64,000 nt of DNA from Dysosmobacter sp. Marseille-Q4140 (GCA_018228705.1 CP073694.1:1550001-1614000), one strand, 5' to 3'; shown: positions 10,337 through 19,114, numbered from the stretch's first letter. Program-made: numbers and translations. Notes: generated by a model not told the origin, from the sequence alone.

Positions 10337-11578
10337 ATGGAACGACGCAGAGTCGTCATTACCGGTATGGGCGCCGTCACGCCCCTGGGCCTCACCGTGG
10401 CTGACACTTGGCAGGCCGTGCGGGCGGGTCAGTGCGGCATCGGGCCCATCACCCAGTTCGACACCACGGGCATGAAGGTCAAGCTGGCCGCCGAGGTCAA
10501 GGACTTCGTGCCGGAAAACTATCTGCCCAAGCCCGAGGCTAAGCGCATGGGCCGCTTCACCCAGTTCGCCGTAGTGGCCGCCAAGGAGGCCATGGCCGAC
10601 GCCGCCTTCACCCTGGCCGAGGGCGAGGAGGACCGCTGCGGCGTCATCGTCTCCAGCGGCATCGGCGGCCTCAGCATCACCGAGGCCGAGCATGACAAGG
10701 GCGCGGAGAAGGGCTGGGACCGGGTCTCTCCCTTCTACATCCCCACCGCCATCTGCAACATGGCCGCCGGCCAGATCGCCATTCACACCGGCTTCCGGGG
10801 CATGTGCTCCTGCCCGGTGACCGCCTGCACCGGCGGCACCAACGCCGTGGGCGACGCCTTCCACTACATCCGGGACGGCTACGCCGACGTGATGCTCTGC
10901 GGCGGCACCGAGGCCACCGTGACCCCTCTGGCCATCGGCGGCTTCACCTCCATGAAGGCCCTGAGCCAGGCCACGGATCCCAACCGGGCCTCCATTCCCT
11001 TTGACGCCGAGCGCAGCGGCTTCGTCCTGGGCGAGGGCGCGGCCATCCTCCTGCTGGAGGAGCTGGAGCACGCCAAAAAGCGGGGCGCCAAGATCTACGC
11101 GGAGTTCGTGGGCTACGGCGCCACCTGCGACGCCTATCACATGACTGCCCCCAGAGCCGACGGCTCCGGCGGCGCCAAGGCCATGGCCATCGCCATTGCC
11201 GACGCCGGTGTTCAGCCGCAGGACGTGGACTACATCAACGCCCACGGCACCTCCACCCACTTGAACGACGCCGGTGAGACCGCCGCCGTCAAGGCCGTGT
11301 TCGGTCCCCACGCCCACGAGCTTGCCATCAGCTCCACCAAGTCCATGACCGGCCATATGCTGGGCGCCGCCGGCGCCGTGGAGGCGGTGATCTCCGCCAT
11401 GGCCCTGCACGACGGCTTCATCCCCGCCACCATCCACTATGCCGTGCCCGATCCCGAGTGCGACCTGGACGTGGTGCCCAACACCGGCCGGGAGCAGGCC
11501 ATCCGCTATGCCCTGTCCAACTCCCTGGGCTTCGGCGGCCACAACGGCAGCATTCTGCTGAAGAAGTGGGAGGCGTGA
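10337..11578 (+). CDS. fabF: Beta-ketoacyl-ACP synthase II
   Basis: Elongates acyl-ACP by condensation with malonyl-ACP. The 413-residue protein shows the Cys-His-His triad: Cys in VTACTGGTNAVGDA, His in NAHGTSTHLND, and His in KSMTGHMLGAAGA. The N-terminal RRVVITGMGAVTPLG is typical. Good ribosome site (GGAGG) seven bases upstream. Two bases separate its stop from fabZ, so the tail of the operon continues despite the hairpin-rich gap before it. Confidence 0.97.
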   Translation: MERRRVVITGMGAVTPLGLTVADTWQAVRAGQCGIGPITQFDTTGMKVKLAAEVKDFVPENYLPKPEAKRMGRFTQFAVVAAKEAMADAAFTLAEGEEDRCGVIVSSGIGGLSITEAEHDKGAEKGWDRVSPFYIPTAICNMAAGQIAIHTGFRGMCSCPVTACTGGTNAVGDAFHYIRDGYADVMLCGGTEATVTPLAIGGFTSMKALSQATDPNRASIPFDAERSGFVLGEGAAILLLEELEHAKKRGAKIYAEFVGYGATCDAYHMTAPRADGSGGAKAMAIAIADAGVQPQDVDYINAHGTSTHLNDAGETAAVKAVFGPHAHELAISSTKSMTGHMLGAAGAVEAVISAMALHDGFIPATIHYAVPDPECDLDVVPNTGREQAIRYALSNSLGFGGHNGSILLKKWEA

Positions 11579-11580
11579 CC

Positions 11581-12012
11581 ATGGAGCTCAATTCCAATCA
11601 GATCGCGGAGATCCTGCCCCACCGCTACCCCTTTGCCCTGGTGGACAAGATCACCGACTACGAGCCCGGCCAGTGGGCCAAGGGCATCAAGTGCGTCACC
11701 GTCAACGAGCCCTTTTTCTGCGGCCATTTCCCCCAGTTCCACGTCATGCCCGGCGTGCTGATCCTGGAGGCCATGGCCCAGGTGGGCGGCGTAGCCATCC
11801 TGTCTCTGCCGGAGAACAAGGGCAAGATCGCCCTGTTCGGCGGCGTGAAAAACGCCCGCTTCCGCCGCAAGGTAGTGCCCGGCGACGTGCTGGAGATGGA
11901 GTGCGTACTGACTAAGCGCCGGGGCCCTGTGGGCATCGGCGAGTGCAAGGCCGTGGTCAACGGTCAGGTGGCCTGCACGGCGGAGCTGACCTTTGCCATC
12001 AGCGCGGAGTAA
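11581..12012 (+). CDS. fabZ: 3-hydroxyacyl-ACP dehydratase
   Basis: Dehydrates beta-hydroxyacyl-ACP to the trans-2-enoyl form. The 143-residue hot-dog protein has the catalytic His in [11 protein letters not shown] and the catalytic Glu in [13 protein letters not shown]. The ATG at 11581 directly follows the fabF stop and starts the conserved domain, so longer upstream extensions in this frame are not used. No fabA or fabM is seen here, so how unsaturated chains arise is not shown by this operon. Confidence 0.96.
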   Translation: MELNSNQIAEILPHRYPFALVDKITDYEPGQWAKGIKCVTVNEPFFCGHFPQFHVMPGVLILEAMAQVGGVAILSLPENKGKIALFGGVKNARFRRKVVPGDVLEMECVLTKRRGPVGIGECKAVVNGQVACTAELTFAISAE

Positions 12013-12049
12013 GGCTCCCGCAATCAAACGCCATGGGAGAGGGCGCGTT

Positions 12050-12511
12050 ATGCTGAAATACGCCTTTTTTAATGTGTATACCAAATTCAAACTGCATTTT
12101 TATCAGGAGATCTTCCAGCGCTTCCAGAGCCGGGAGGCCAGCCTCACAACAGTGGAGACCTTCTGCATGGAGAGCATCCAGGCCCTCGGGACCCCCACGG
12201 TCAACGAGTTCGCCACCTTCATGCGGATCTCGCCGCCCAATGCGGCCTACAAGGTCAACAGCCTGGTGAAAAAGGGCTACATTGAGAAGATCCAGTCCCC
12301 GGAGGACCGCCGGGAGTACCACCTGCGGGTCACCCAAAAATACGTAGACTATTACGACATCAGCACCGCCTACATGCTGGAGGTCATGGACCGCATCTCC
12401 CGCCGCTTTCCCCCGGCGGACTGCGCCAAGCTGGAAGAGATGCTGACCATCATCAGTCGGGAACTGATGCCGGAGGTGGACATCCCGGAGATCGCAGCTT
12501 CGGGCAAATAG
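12050..12511 (+). CDS. MarR-family transcriptional regulator (FabT-like position)
   Basis: A 153-residue winged-helix protein. The N-terminal helix is followed by a helix-turn-helix (LGTPTVNEFATFMRISPPNAAYKVNSLVKKG) and a wing with EDRREYHLRVTQKG-like residues, as in MarR proteins. The ATG at 12050 is preceded by GGGAGAGGG. It is the last gene of the fatty-acid operon, 37 bases after fabZ and just before a strong terminator. In streptococci a MarR protein, FabT, governs fab genes; the position suggests a similar job here, perhaps at the palindrome before acpP. That link is inference. Confidence 0.85.
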   Translation: MLKYAFFNVYTKFKLHFYQEIFQRFQSREASLTTVETFCMESIQALGTPTVNEFATFMRISPPNAAYKVNSLVKKGYIEKIQSPEDRREYHLRVTQKYVDYYDISTAYMLEVMDRISRRFPPADCAKLEEMLTIISRELMPEVDIPEIAASGK

Positions 12512-12521
12512 GCACTTTGTA

Positions 12522-12557
12522 AAGCGGAGACGCGCCTTTTGGCGCGTCTCCGCTTTT
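12522..12557. terminator. Bidirectional terminator of the fatty-acid operon and gluQ
   Basis: AAGCGGAGACGCGCC and GGCGCGTCTCCGCTT form a 15-bp stem with a TTTT loop. T-runs lie on the right and A bases on the left, so it can stop transcripts from both directions. It separates the MarR gene from the convergent gluQ gene. Confidence 0.85.
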
Positions 12558-12561
12558 TGAC

Positions 12562-13503
12562 TCAAAACAGTCCCTCCGGGATGCGGACATCCTCCCTCGG
12601 CACCTTGTCCCAGTCGAAATCCGCCAGCAGCGCCCAGGTGCTCTTCGGCGCGGCGGAGGGATTGAACCCGGCCAGATACGCCAGCTTGCCCAGGATCTCC
12701 TCCGGCGCCGCCCGCTCCCGCAGCACATCCAGCCCCGCGTCTGCGTCCCGCTTGCTCAGCCGCCGCCCGTCCGGGGCCAGCAGCAGGGGGAAGTGGTAAA
12801 ACTCCGGCGCCCGCAGTCCCAGCAGCCGGTACAGCAGCAGCTGCCGGGGCGTGGAGTCCAGCAGATCCGCTCCCCGGACCACCTCTGTGACGCCCATGGC
12901 GGCGTCGTCCACCACCACCGCCAGCTGATAGGCAAACAGCCCGTCGGACCGCCGCAGCAGGAAGTCTCCGCACTCCGTATCCAGCCGCTGCCGCTGCGGG
13001 CCCATGTGTCCGTCCCGGAAAGCGATCTCCTCCGCCGGCACCCGCAGCCGCAGGGCCGGGGCCCGTTTTTTGGCCCGCTCCGCGGCCTCGGCGGCCGTGA
13101 GATCGCGGCAAGTGCCGGGATAGACCGTCTGGCCGTCGCTCCTGTGGGGCGCGCTGGCGGCGTGGAGCTCCGCCCGGGTGCAGAAGCAGGGATAAACCAG
13201 CCCCAGCTTCTCCAGCGTTTCCAGGGCCGCCTCATAGACCGCCGTCCGCTCGCTCTGGTAATAGGGCCCGTCCGGCCCCTCCGCTCCGGGCCCCACATCC
13301 CAATCCAGGCCCAGCCAGCGGAGGTCCTCCTCCATCTGCCGGGCATAGCGCCGTGGGCAGCGAGCGGTGTCCAGGTCCTCGATCCGCAGCAGGACCCGTC
13401 CGCCCTTCTGCCGGGCGCTGAGCCACGCCAACAGGCAGCACAGGATATTTCCCAAATGGATGCGCCCGCTGGGTGACGGCGCAAATCTTCCCAGGCACGT
13501 CAT
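12562..13503 (-). CDS. gluQ: Glutamyl-Q tRNA(Asp) synthetase (GluQ-RS)
   Basis: Truncated relative of glutamyl-tRNA synthetase that adds glutamate to the queuosine base of tRNA(Asp). The 313-residue protein has only the catalytic half: GRFAPSPSGRIHLGN (HIGH-type motif), a zinc-ligand region (CFCTRAEL ... TCRDL) and LSKRDADAG (KMSKS-type). It lacks the anticodon-binding domain, as expected for this family. The ATG at 13503 is chosen because AGGAGGT lies nine bases upstream; an in-frame extension to 13569 has no support. Confidence 0.88.
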   Translation of the reverse strand: MTCLGRFAPSPSGRIHLGNILCCLLAWLSARQKGGRVLLRIEDLDTARCPRRYARQMEEDLRWLGLDWDVGPGAEGPDGPYYQSERTAVYEAALETLEKLGLVYPCFCTRAELHAASAPHRSDGQTVYPGTCRDLTAAEAAERAKKRAPALRLRVPAEEIAFRDGHMGPQRQRLDTECGDFLLRRSDGLFAYQLAVVVDDAAMGVTEVVRGADLLDSTPRQLLLYRLLGLRAPEFYHFPLLLAPDGRRLSKRDADAGLDVLRERAAPEEILGKLAYLAGFNPSAAPKSTWALLADFDWDKVPREDVRIPEGLF

Positions 13504-13803
13504 GGATGAACCTCCTCTTGCATTTTTCCCATTATATCCTCCTTTTTTGTTCCCGACAACCCCTGCCAAAAGGCCCCTGCTACCAAAACTGCTACCAGAG
13601 CCACCGCCGGAAACCCTTGCGGCTCTAGGGCATTTTCTCGCGCATTTCTGTTGGTAGCACTTTTTCCCCGAGAAATTGCTACCAACGGGCGTTCTTTTCC
13701 CTGGGCCGCAGGCGGCAGCGTCAATATGCCCGGGGATGTATACGCCTCACTTGACTGGTTTTTGCAACTTTTCCGGCAAAATTTAAAAGGAGGAAATCCT
13801 ACC
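13504..13803. promoter_or_regulatory. Upstream region of SLH gene A with TGCTACCA repeats and conserved leader
   Basis: Left part (13578-13685) holds four copies of a TGCTACCA motif: two direct (13578, 13590), then an inverted pair TTGGTAGCA (13651-13659) and TGCTACCAA (13677-13685) with a 17-base spacer. The right part (13732-13803) is a 72-nt leader that is repeated, with one base change, in front of the second SLH gene (22314-22385, minus strand). It ends with AAAGGAGG, the ribosome site. No convincing -35/-10 pair was found here. Confidence 0.55.
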
Positions 13804-16800
13804 ATGAAGAAGTTCCTTTCTCTGGTTCTGGCTCTGGTGATGGCCATGTCTCTGGTCACCGTCAGCGCTGGTGCCAAGGACTTCACGGACAGCGATTCCA
13901 TCAGCGGCGACGAGTACGCTGAGGCGATCGACGTGATGTCCGCCCTGGAGATCATCGACGGCTATGCCGGCGGCGCCTTCCAGCCCCAGGGCACCCTGAC
14001 CCGCGGCGCTGCCGCCAAGATCATTGCCTGCATGATGCTGGGCAAGACCACCGCTGAGGCTCTGGGCTCTCAGGCCGCTCCCTTCAAGGACGTGCCCGCC
14101 GGCTCCACCTTCGCCGGTTACATTGCCTACTGCGTCGAGGCCGGCATCATCGACGGCTACGCTGACGGCACCTTCCGTCCCTCCAACAAGCTGACCGGCT
14201 TTGCCTTCCTGAAGATGCTGCTGACCGCTATGGGTTATGACAGCGCTGTCGAGGGCTTCACCGGCACCAACTGGACCGTGAACGTGGCCCGCCGGGCCAT
14301 CGAGAACGGCCTGACCGACGGCAACGACGAGTTCGTCGGCACCGATCTGGCCACCCGCGAGGAGGCCTGCCTGTACGCTGTCAACACCATCAAGGCCACC
14401 CTGGTGGAGTACGAGTACAAGGGCTCTTCCGTGACCATCAACGGCGTTGAGATCAGCCAGGGCGCTTCCTCTCCCAAGGTCGTGACCTCTGTCAACGCTG
14501 CTCAGGCCACCTCTATCAACGGTGAGCAGTATGTCACCGGCGCCACCGGCCAGCAGGCTACTTACACCGTCGAGTTCGGTGAGAAGTACATGCCCAAGCT
14601 GTCCCTGAAGGGCGACACCGATTCCTTCATGCGCCCCTCTCACATCTGGAACTATAAGGGCGTTGAGATTGGTGAGTACACCGACGAGGCCGACCTGGAG
14701 TACACCAAGAAGGTCACCTCCAACGACATCTATGACGATCTGGGCCTGACCGAGACCGTTGTCGCCGCTACCTATGAGGACGGCGTGGCTCCCGGCACCT
14801 TCACCGTCAAGAACAATGATGTCAACAACAAGATCGGCGGCAAGGGCGTTCTGACCCAGGTCTTCAAGAGCGGCCACTGGGAGGCCGGTAAGTGGGTCAC
14901 CGACGTGACCATCACCAAGGTCAACACCTATGTGGGCGACGTTGTCTCCAAGACCGCTGCCACCTCCGTCAAGGATGCCTATGTGACTGTGGTTGCCCGC
15001 AGCGATAAGGCTTATCCCGGCGGCACTTTCACCACCGACAGCTTCTCTGTGGACGATGTGGTTGTTTATAACTACAGCTACAAGACCGGCGAGGCCGGCG
15101 TGAAGAACCTGGCTGTTGCTGAGACCGTTACCGGCACTCTGACCAGCTTCACCACTGGCGACAGCGCCACTGTGGGCGGCACCAAGTATGACTACGCTGC
15201 CAAGTATGCCCGCGAGGCCGGTGTGAACTCTGTCAACACCGACATCACCGTGGTCCTGGATCCCTATGGCTATGCCATCGACGTGGACGCCGCTGAGGCT
15301 TCTTACGCCGTGGTCCTGAGGGCCGTTAACACCGGTCTGCGTCCCGAGGCCACCCTGCTGTTCACCGACGGCACCGTGAAGGACGTTGTTCTGGCTGCTG
15401 CCTACACTGGCGATGCCGATATCGTCACTTACACCATCAAGTCCAATGACCAGTATGCTCTGACCAAGGCCAACGCTAGCGCTGGTGCTCAGAACATCAC
15501 TGCTTCCATCACCAACGGTTCTTACGCTTTCACCACCAACGGTACCACCAATAACTATACCGCCAACGGCAAGACCATCTTCCTGGTCCGTACCATGGAC
15601 GCCAACGGCAACTCCATGTACGCTGCCTATGAGGGCATCAAGAACGTTCCCACCATCAATAAGACCAGCACCACTGGTTTCCCCGTGTCTGTCTACTGCA
15701 AGACCGGCAACCTGGCTACCGTTGTGTATGTGGATGCCCGCGGCGCCTCTGTCCTGAACCCCGCCTCTGACGTGGTGTTCATCGAGGGCAACGACGACAA
15801 CCACTCCTACACCACCGGTATCGGCAGCTTCCACAAGTACACTGCCGTTCTGAACGGCGAGCTGAAGGACGAGTACATGACCGCTGCCGTCAACTATGTG
15901 GGCAAGGACAAGTACGATCTGTTCGACGGCGTGTACTATGATGCCAACGGCGTGGCCACCCTGTCCAAGAGCAACAGCGTCATCGCTGGTAAGGGCGTCT
16001 ACAAGGAGGCCAACGAGGTCCTGGGCACCACCGATGTTACCGCTGTCGGCAACAGCGTGGACTACACTCCCAACAACTATGCGTACTATCCCGTTGCCGA
16101 CAACTGCTTCGTTGTACTGGTTGACGAGGATGGCACCATCACCACCGGCCTGACCATCGGCGCCGTGGTGAAGGACAGCAACGACCTGATCTACTTCAAG
16201 CGCAACGCTTCCGGCGAGATCTCCTCTGCCTACATCGTGAAGGTTGCTGGCGGCGAGTATGACGGCACCACTCCCGGTACTGTTGATACCGCCAACTATC
16301 AGGTGAACGTGTCCGGCACCACTGTGACTGTCAGCTACTACGCTTCTGCCGCTCACGATGAGGAGACCATCCTGGGCCAGATCCGTGCTAAGCTGAGCAC
16401 CATGGGCTACACCACCTTCGAGGAGAGCTACGCTGCTCCCACCTGGACCATTAAGGCCAGCAATCCGACCACTGGTGCTACCCGCAGCTTCACTTGGAAC
16501 ACCACTCTGAATACCGGCGCTTTCAGCTGCCTGAAGATCGCTGTGGACGGCGTGTCCATGCTGGTTCCCGCTGACGGCACCAGCACTAAGCTGGCTACTG
16601 CTGTTCCCAGCACCGCCAACATGTACGTGGCCACTGTTTCTGCTGGTGTTACCTCTTACACCGCCACCAGTGCTGTTACCGTGACCGACGGTGCTTCTTA
16701 CGACACCTACTATGCTGTTAGCAAGACCGTCACCACCAATGTTACTGGTACGAACGCTGCTGAGTTTGTGGCCAGCCCCACCGCTACCATTCTGAATCTG

Positions 16801-17103
16801 GTCTTCGACAGCAGCAACAAGGCTTACATCAAGTCCGGTTCCACTGTGAACATCCAGGTTACTCTGAAGGGCCAGACCGATGCTTACACCATTGTGACCC
16901 CCGTTACCGCTGCGATTACCAACTCTGTTAAGGCTGTGGTTGGCGATTACGCCACCGCTACTGCTGTTACCGAGCTGGCCAGGGATGTTGTGGTTGACGA
17001 GACTGATGGTGTGACCTTCATCCTGACCTCCACTCTGAGCAACAAGAGCGCTGATCCCATCACTGGTGACATTGCTCTGACGGTTACTCTGAACGCCGAC
17101 TAA
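13804..17103 (+). CDS. SLH-domain surface-layer protein A
   Basis: Predicted secreted cell-wall protein of 1099 residues. A signal peptide (MKKFLSLVLALVMAMSLVTVSAGA) is followed by three S-layer homology modules to about residue 205, including EIIDGYAGGAFQPQGTLTRG and GIIDGYADGTFRPSNKLT. These bind secondary cell-wall polymers. The rest is a Thr/Val/Asn-rich, beta-strand-like ectodomain with no recognised catalytic site. It is paralogous over most of its length to the inverted gene at 19161-22313; roughly the first 230 residues differ at only about ten positions, while the last 250 or so are unrelated. Codons favour GCT, GTT and AAG, as in highly expressed genes. The ATG at 13804 is fixed by the signal peptide and AGGAGG. 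Confidence 0.9.
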   Translation: MKKFLSLVLALVMAMSLVTVSAGAKDFTDSDSISGDEYAEAIDVMSALEIIDGYAGGAFQPQGTLTRGAAAKIIACMMLGKTTAEALGSQAAPFKDVPAGSTFAGYIAYCVEAGIIDGYADGTFRPSNKLTGFAFLKMLLTAMGYDSAVEGFTGTNWTVNVARRAIENGLTDGNDEFVGTDLATREEACLYAVNTIKATLVEYEYKGSSVTINGVEISQGASSPKVVTSVNAAQATSINGEQYVTGATGQQATYTVEFGEKYMPKLSLKGDTDSFMRPSHIWNYKGVEIGEYTDEADLEYTKKVTSNDIYDDLGLTETVVAATYEDGVAPGTFTVKNNDVNNKIGGKGVLTQVFKSGHWEAGKWVTDVTITKVNTYVGDVVSKTAATSVKDAYVTVVARSDKAYPGGTFTTDSFSVDDVVVYNYSYKTGEAGVKNLAVAETVTGTLTSFTTGDSATVGGTKYDYAAKYAREAGVNSVNTDITVVLDPYGYAIDVDAAEASYAVVLRAVNTGLRPEATLLFTDGTVKDVVLAAAYTGDADIVTYTIKSNDQYALTKANASAGAQNITASITNGSYAFTTNGTTNNYTANGKTIFLVRTMDANGNSMYAAYEGIKNVPTINKTSTTGFPVSVYCKTGNLATVVYVDARGASVLNPASDVVFIEGNDDNHSYTTGIGSFHKYTAVLNGELKDEYMTAAVNYVGKDKYDLFDGVYYDANGVATLSKSNSVIAGKGVYKEANEVLGTTDVTAVGNSVDYTPNNYAYYPVADNCFVVLVDEDGTITTGLTIGAVVKDSNDLIYFKRNASGEISSAYIVKVAGGEYDGTTPGTVDTANYQVNVSGTTVTVSYYASAAHDEETILGQIRAKLSTMGYTTFEESYAAPTWTIKASNPTTGATRSFTWNTTLNTGAFSCLKIAVDGVSMLVPADGTSTKLATAVPSTANMYVATVSAGVTSYTATSAVTVTDGASYDTYYAVSKTVTTNVTGTNAAEFVASPTATILNLVFDSSNKAYIKSGSTVNIQVTLKGQTDAYTIVTPVTAAITNSVKAVVGDYATATAVTELARDVVVDETDGVTFILTSTLSNKSADPITGDIALTVTLNAD

Positions 17104-17139
17104 TCTTCATCAAAAATACTTCTGAGTATTTGCGATAAC

Positions 17140-17171
17140 AAAAACCCCGCTCCGAAAGGAGCGGGGTTTTT
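17140..17171. terminator. Terminator between SLH gene A and tail-like gene A
   Basis: CCCCGCTCC-GAAA-GGAGCGGGG with A bases on the left and TTTTT on the right. It serves the plus-strand SLH gene and probably the convergent small gene too. The same core stem recurs in opposite orientation at 19082-19114, part of the mirror symmetry of this region. Confidence 0.85.
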
Positions 17172-17254
17172 GTGTTCACTCTCCTGCCTGCGCAGCCTCC
17201 GATGACAAATCTCCGGGAGGTCCTCCTCCGGTCCGGGCGTCTGCTGCGATACTG

Positions 17255-17860
17255 TCATTGCAGCACACCGTACATCCGGATTCGGCTGCCTGCGGGAAGC
17301 GGATCGCTGCCGCCGTAGAGCGTGAAATACCCGATGCTGTTCAGGTTCTTCCCGTACGACGTGTGCAGCAGCCTGTAATTGGACGCGCCCAGGGCCTCCG
17401 TCATACAGTGGGTGTAGCTGCCGCCGGGCCGGGACCGCAGGCGGCAGCACAGCATCCCGCCGCCGTCGTTGTCCCGGACGCCCTGTCCGGCGTAGGTCAG
17501 GTTCGTCAGGGCGGAGCTGTCGCCCGCCTGCCAGCCGGTGTAGCTGGTGACCCCGTCAAAGCGCAATTCAAAGCTCTGTACGCTGGGCGGACACTCCGCC
17601 AGCAGCTCCACCCAGCAGTACGGAGACAGGTCCAGCCCGGTCAGATTGACCCGGATCTCACTCTGGCTCTCCGTCGTGGTCATGTCCAGCAGTCTGACCC
17701 GGAAATCGCCCGCTGTCCGGGCCTCCGTCTCTGCCGCGATGGCGGCGGCATTGTCCGCGATTGCCGCGTCGATCTTGGCGTTGTCGGCGTTGAAGTCGGT
17801 GCGCAGGATGCGGTCCTCGCCGTCCCACTGGCAGAGCTGATAGTTGTTGGTTTGGTTCAA
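17255..17860 (-). CDS. Phage-tail-like hypothetical protein, copy A
   Basis: No assigned function. The 201-residue product opens with NQTNNYQLCQWDGEDRILR and continues with DFNADNAKIDAA; this block is shared with the plus-strand gene at 18473. Openings of this kind, and the closing GSRIRMYGV, are familiar from phage tail or tail-fibre-like proteins of Clostridia, so a phage origin is inferred. An Ala-rich helical stretch follows, then a beta-rich C-terminal domain. The TTG at 17860 is chosen as start because GGGGGG lies six bases upstream and the paralogue begins at the equivalent codon. It faces SLH gene A across a shared terminator. Confidence 0.65.
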   Translation of the reverse strand: MNQTNNYQLCQWDGEDRILRTDFNADNAKIDAAIADNAAAIAAETEARTAGDFRVRLLDMTTTESQSEIRVNLTGLDLSPYCWVELLAECPPSVQSFELRFDGVTSYTGWQAGDSSALTNLTYAGQGVRDNDGGGMLCCRLRSRPGGSYTHCMTEALGASNYRLLHTSYGKNLNSIGYFTLYGGSDPLPAGSRIRMYGVLQ

Positions 17861-17979
17861 AAAATCCCCCCGTTTGTTCAAGATCCCGCCGGGGCGGGGC
17901 CGTTTCCCCCCGGTCCCCGCCCGGCGCCGGGCCTCCGCCGGGGCGGACGCAAACGACCAAACGCCCGCCCCGGAGAAGT

Positions 17980-18046
17980 CCCTACACTCCCTCCGGGAGT
18001 GTAGGGAAAAGTTGCACGGAAACGTGCAACTAACGAGAAAATTTTT
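17980..18046 (+). repeat. Left arm of inverted two-hairpin element
   Basis: Contains CCCTACACTCC/GGGAGTGTAGGG (17980-18006), then GTTGCACGGAAACGTGCAAC (18011-18030; 8-bp stem, GAAA loop), then AAAATTTTT (18038-18046). The right arm at 18262-18329 has the same parts in reverse order and orientation. Confidence 0.7.
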
Positions 18047-18261
18047 GTTCCACAAATTACGCCCAGACCTTCCTCCTGAAGAGGCCGTACTCTTTTTTTG
18101 CTTCCCCCTGGGGGGATCAGGTGCGCGCGGCGCACCTGAAAGGGGAACACCGGGCCGGGCTTTGTGGCCCCTTATCCGTTTTCTGCTCCGTGGCGCCACC
18201 TTCCCCCGAGGGGAAGGCCGTGACAATGTACGCCCCTTTGGCGTCATCCGGGGATGGTGTG

Positions 18262-18329
18262 AAAAATTTTTGCAGGTAGTTGCACGTTTTCGTGCAACTT
18301 TTGCCCTACACTACACGGTAGTGTAGGGC
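18262..18329 (-). repeat. Right arm of inverted two-hairpin element
   Basis: Contains AAAAATTTTT (18262-18271), GTTGCACGTTTTCGTGCAAC (18279-18298), and GCCCTACACTAC/GTAGTGTAGGGC (18303-18329). Read on the minus strand it matches the left arm part for part, with small base differences that keep the stems paired. Confidence 0.7.
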
Positions 18330-18472
18330 AAAGCGGCGGCACAGGCCGCCGGCGCGGGAGAGAAGAAACAAGTCCCGGCGTCCCTGCCCGGCGCGTCCCC
18401 CCGCGCGCCGCCTGCACCGCTCCGGGTCCCCCGCCCGGGCGCGGCGGAAACATGGAAAGCGAGGATATCATT

Positions 18473-19075
18473 TTGCGACAAACGACCAATTATCAATTAT
18501 GTCAGTGGGATTCAGAGGACTTCATTCGGCGCACCGATTTCAACGCCGACAACAGCAAGATTGACGCCGCACTCCTTGCTCAGACGGAAGCCCTGGCCGC
18601 GGAGGCCCAGACCCGGGAGCAGGAGAACCTGCGGGTAACGCTTCTGGCATCTACCGCGGGCGCGGACTTTCAGGGTCTGAACATGGATGTACAGCGTTTT
18701 GACTTCAGCCCCTATCTGTGGGTGGAAGTGGTAGTCGACGCCAAAGCGGGCTGCTCGGAGATGTTTATGCGGCCGGACGGCTACAATTCTTTTCAGGCCT
18801 GCCAGCTGGGCGGTACGCCATATACTGCAGACTCTGTGGCCTACGGCGTCCCGGACGCCTCCGGTACAGGCGGCATCCGGGTGAAAATGTGGTCCTATCC
18901 CGGCTCGGACCGGACACACTTCCTCTCTGCCCGGATGAACGAGGAGGAATTCACCGTGCTGCACGCGATCCATTTGAAGCCCCTGAATGAGATCAAGGAG
19001 CTGAACATCTGGGCTGCGGAGGAAAACGGCATTCCCCGGGGCAGCTATATCCGGATCTATGGCGTAAAGCGCTGA
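18473..19075 (+). CDS. Phage-tail-like hypothetical protein, copy B
   Basis: A 200-residue product, paralogous to the minus-strand gene ending at 17255. It shares the opening TNYQLCQWD, the DFNADNSKIDAA block, an FSPYLWVEV segment (FDFSPYLWVEVV here; LDLSPYCWVELL in copy A) and the closing GSYIRIYGV. Function unknown; a structural phage-tail ancestry is inferred. The TTG at 18473 matches the start of copy A and has GAGG upstream; an ATG at 18452 with GGCGG upstream is an alternative that adds seven residues. It runs toward SLH gene B and ends at a strong terminator. Confidence 0.65.
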   Translation: MRQTTNYQLCQWDSEDFIRRTDFNADNSKIDAALLAQTEALAAEAQTREQENLRVTLLASTAGADFQGLNMDVQRFDFSPYLWVEVVVDAKAGCSEMFMRPDGYNSFQACQLGGTPYTADSVAYGVPDASGTGGIRVKMWSYPGSDRTHFLSARMNEEEFTVLHAIHLKPLNEIKELNIWAAEENGIPRGSYIRIYGVKR

Positions 19076-19081
19076 AAAAAA

Positions 19082-19114
19082 GTCCCCCGCTCCTTTCGGA
19101 GCGGGGGACCTTTT
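19082..19114. terminator. Terminator between tail-like gene B and SLH gene B
   Basis: GTCCCCCGCTCC-TTTC-GGAGCGGGGGAC, followed by CTTTT and preceded by a run of seven A bases. It can act in both directions for the convergent genes. The core CCCCGCTCC/GGAGCGGGG is the inverted counterpart of the terminator at 17140-17171. Confidence 0.85.

Larger units (their letters stand above)
17861..18472. repeat. Hairpin-rich core of the mirror cassette
   Basis: No gene is supported here. Two inverted arms, about 67 bases each (17980-18046 and 18262-18329), each contain a TACACT-type hairpin, a GTTGCACG/CGTGCAAC hairpin and an A4-5T5 tract in mirrored order. Between them lie further GC-rich stems, such as CAGGTGCGC/GCGCACCTG near 18119-18139 and CCTTCCCC/GGGGAAGG near 18210-18228. 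Outside the arms the sequence is very GC-rich and leads to the ribosome sites of the two divergent small genes. Confidence 0.65.

Noticed and set aside
17255..18247. Longer 330-residue form of tail-like gene A
   Set aside because: The extra 129 N-terminal residues are Pro/Arg-rich and run through the inverted hairpin arm. The TTG at 17860 has a good ribosome site and aligns with the paralogue's start.
17255..19075. A prophage
   Set aside because: Only two tail-like genes are present. There is no integrase, capsid, portal, terminase or lysis gene within the surrounding region.
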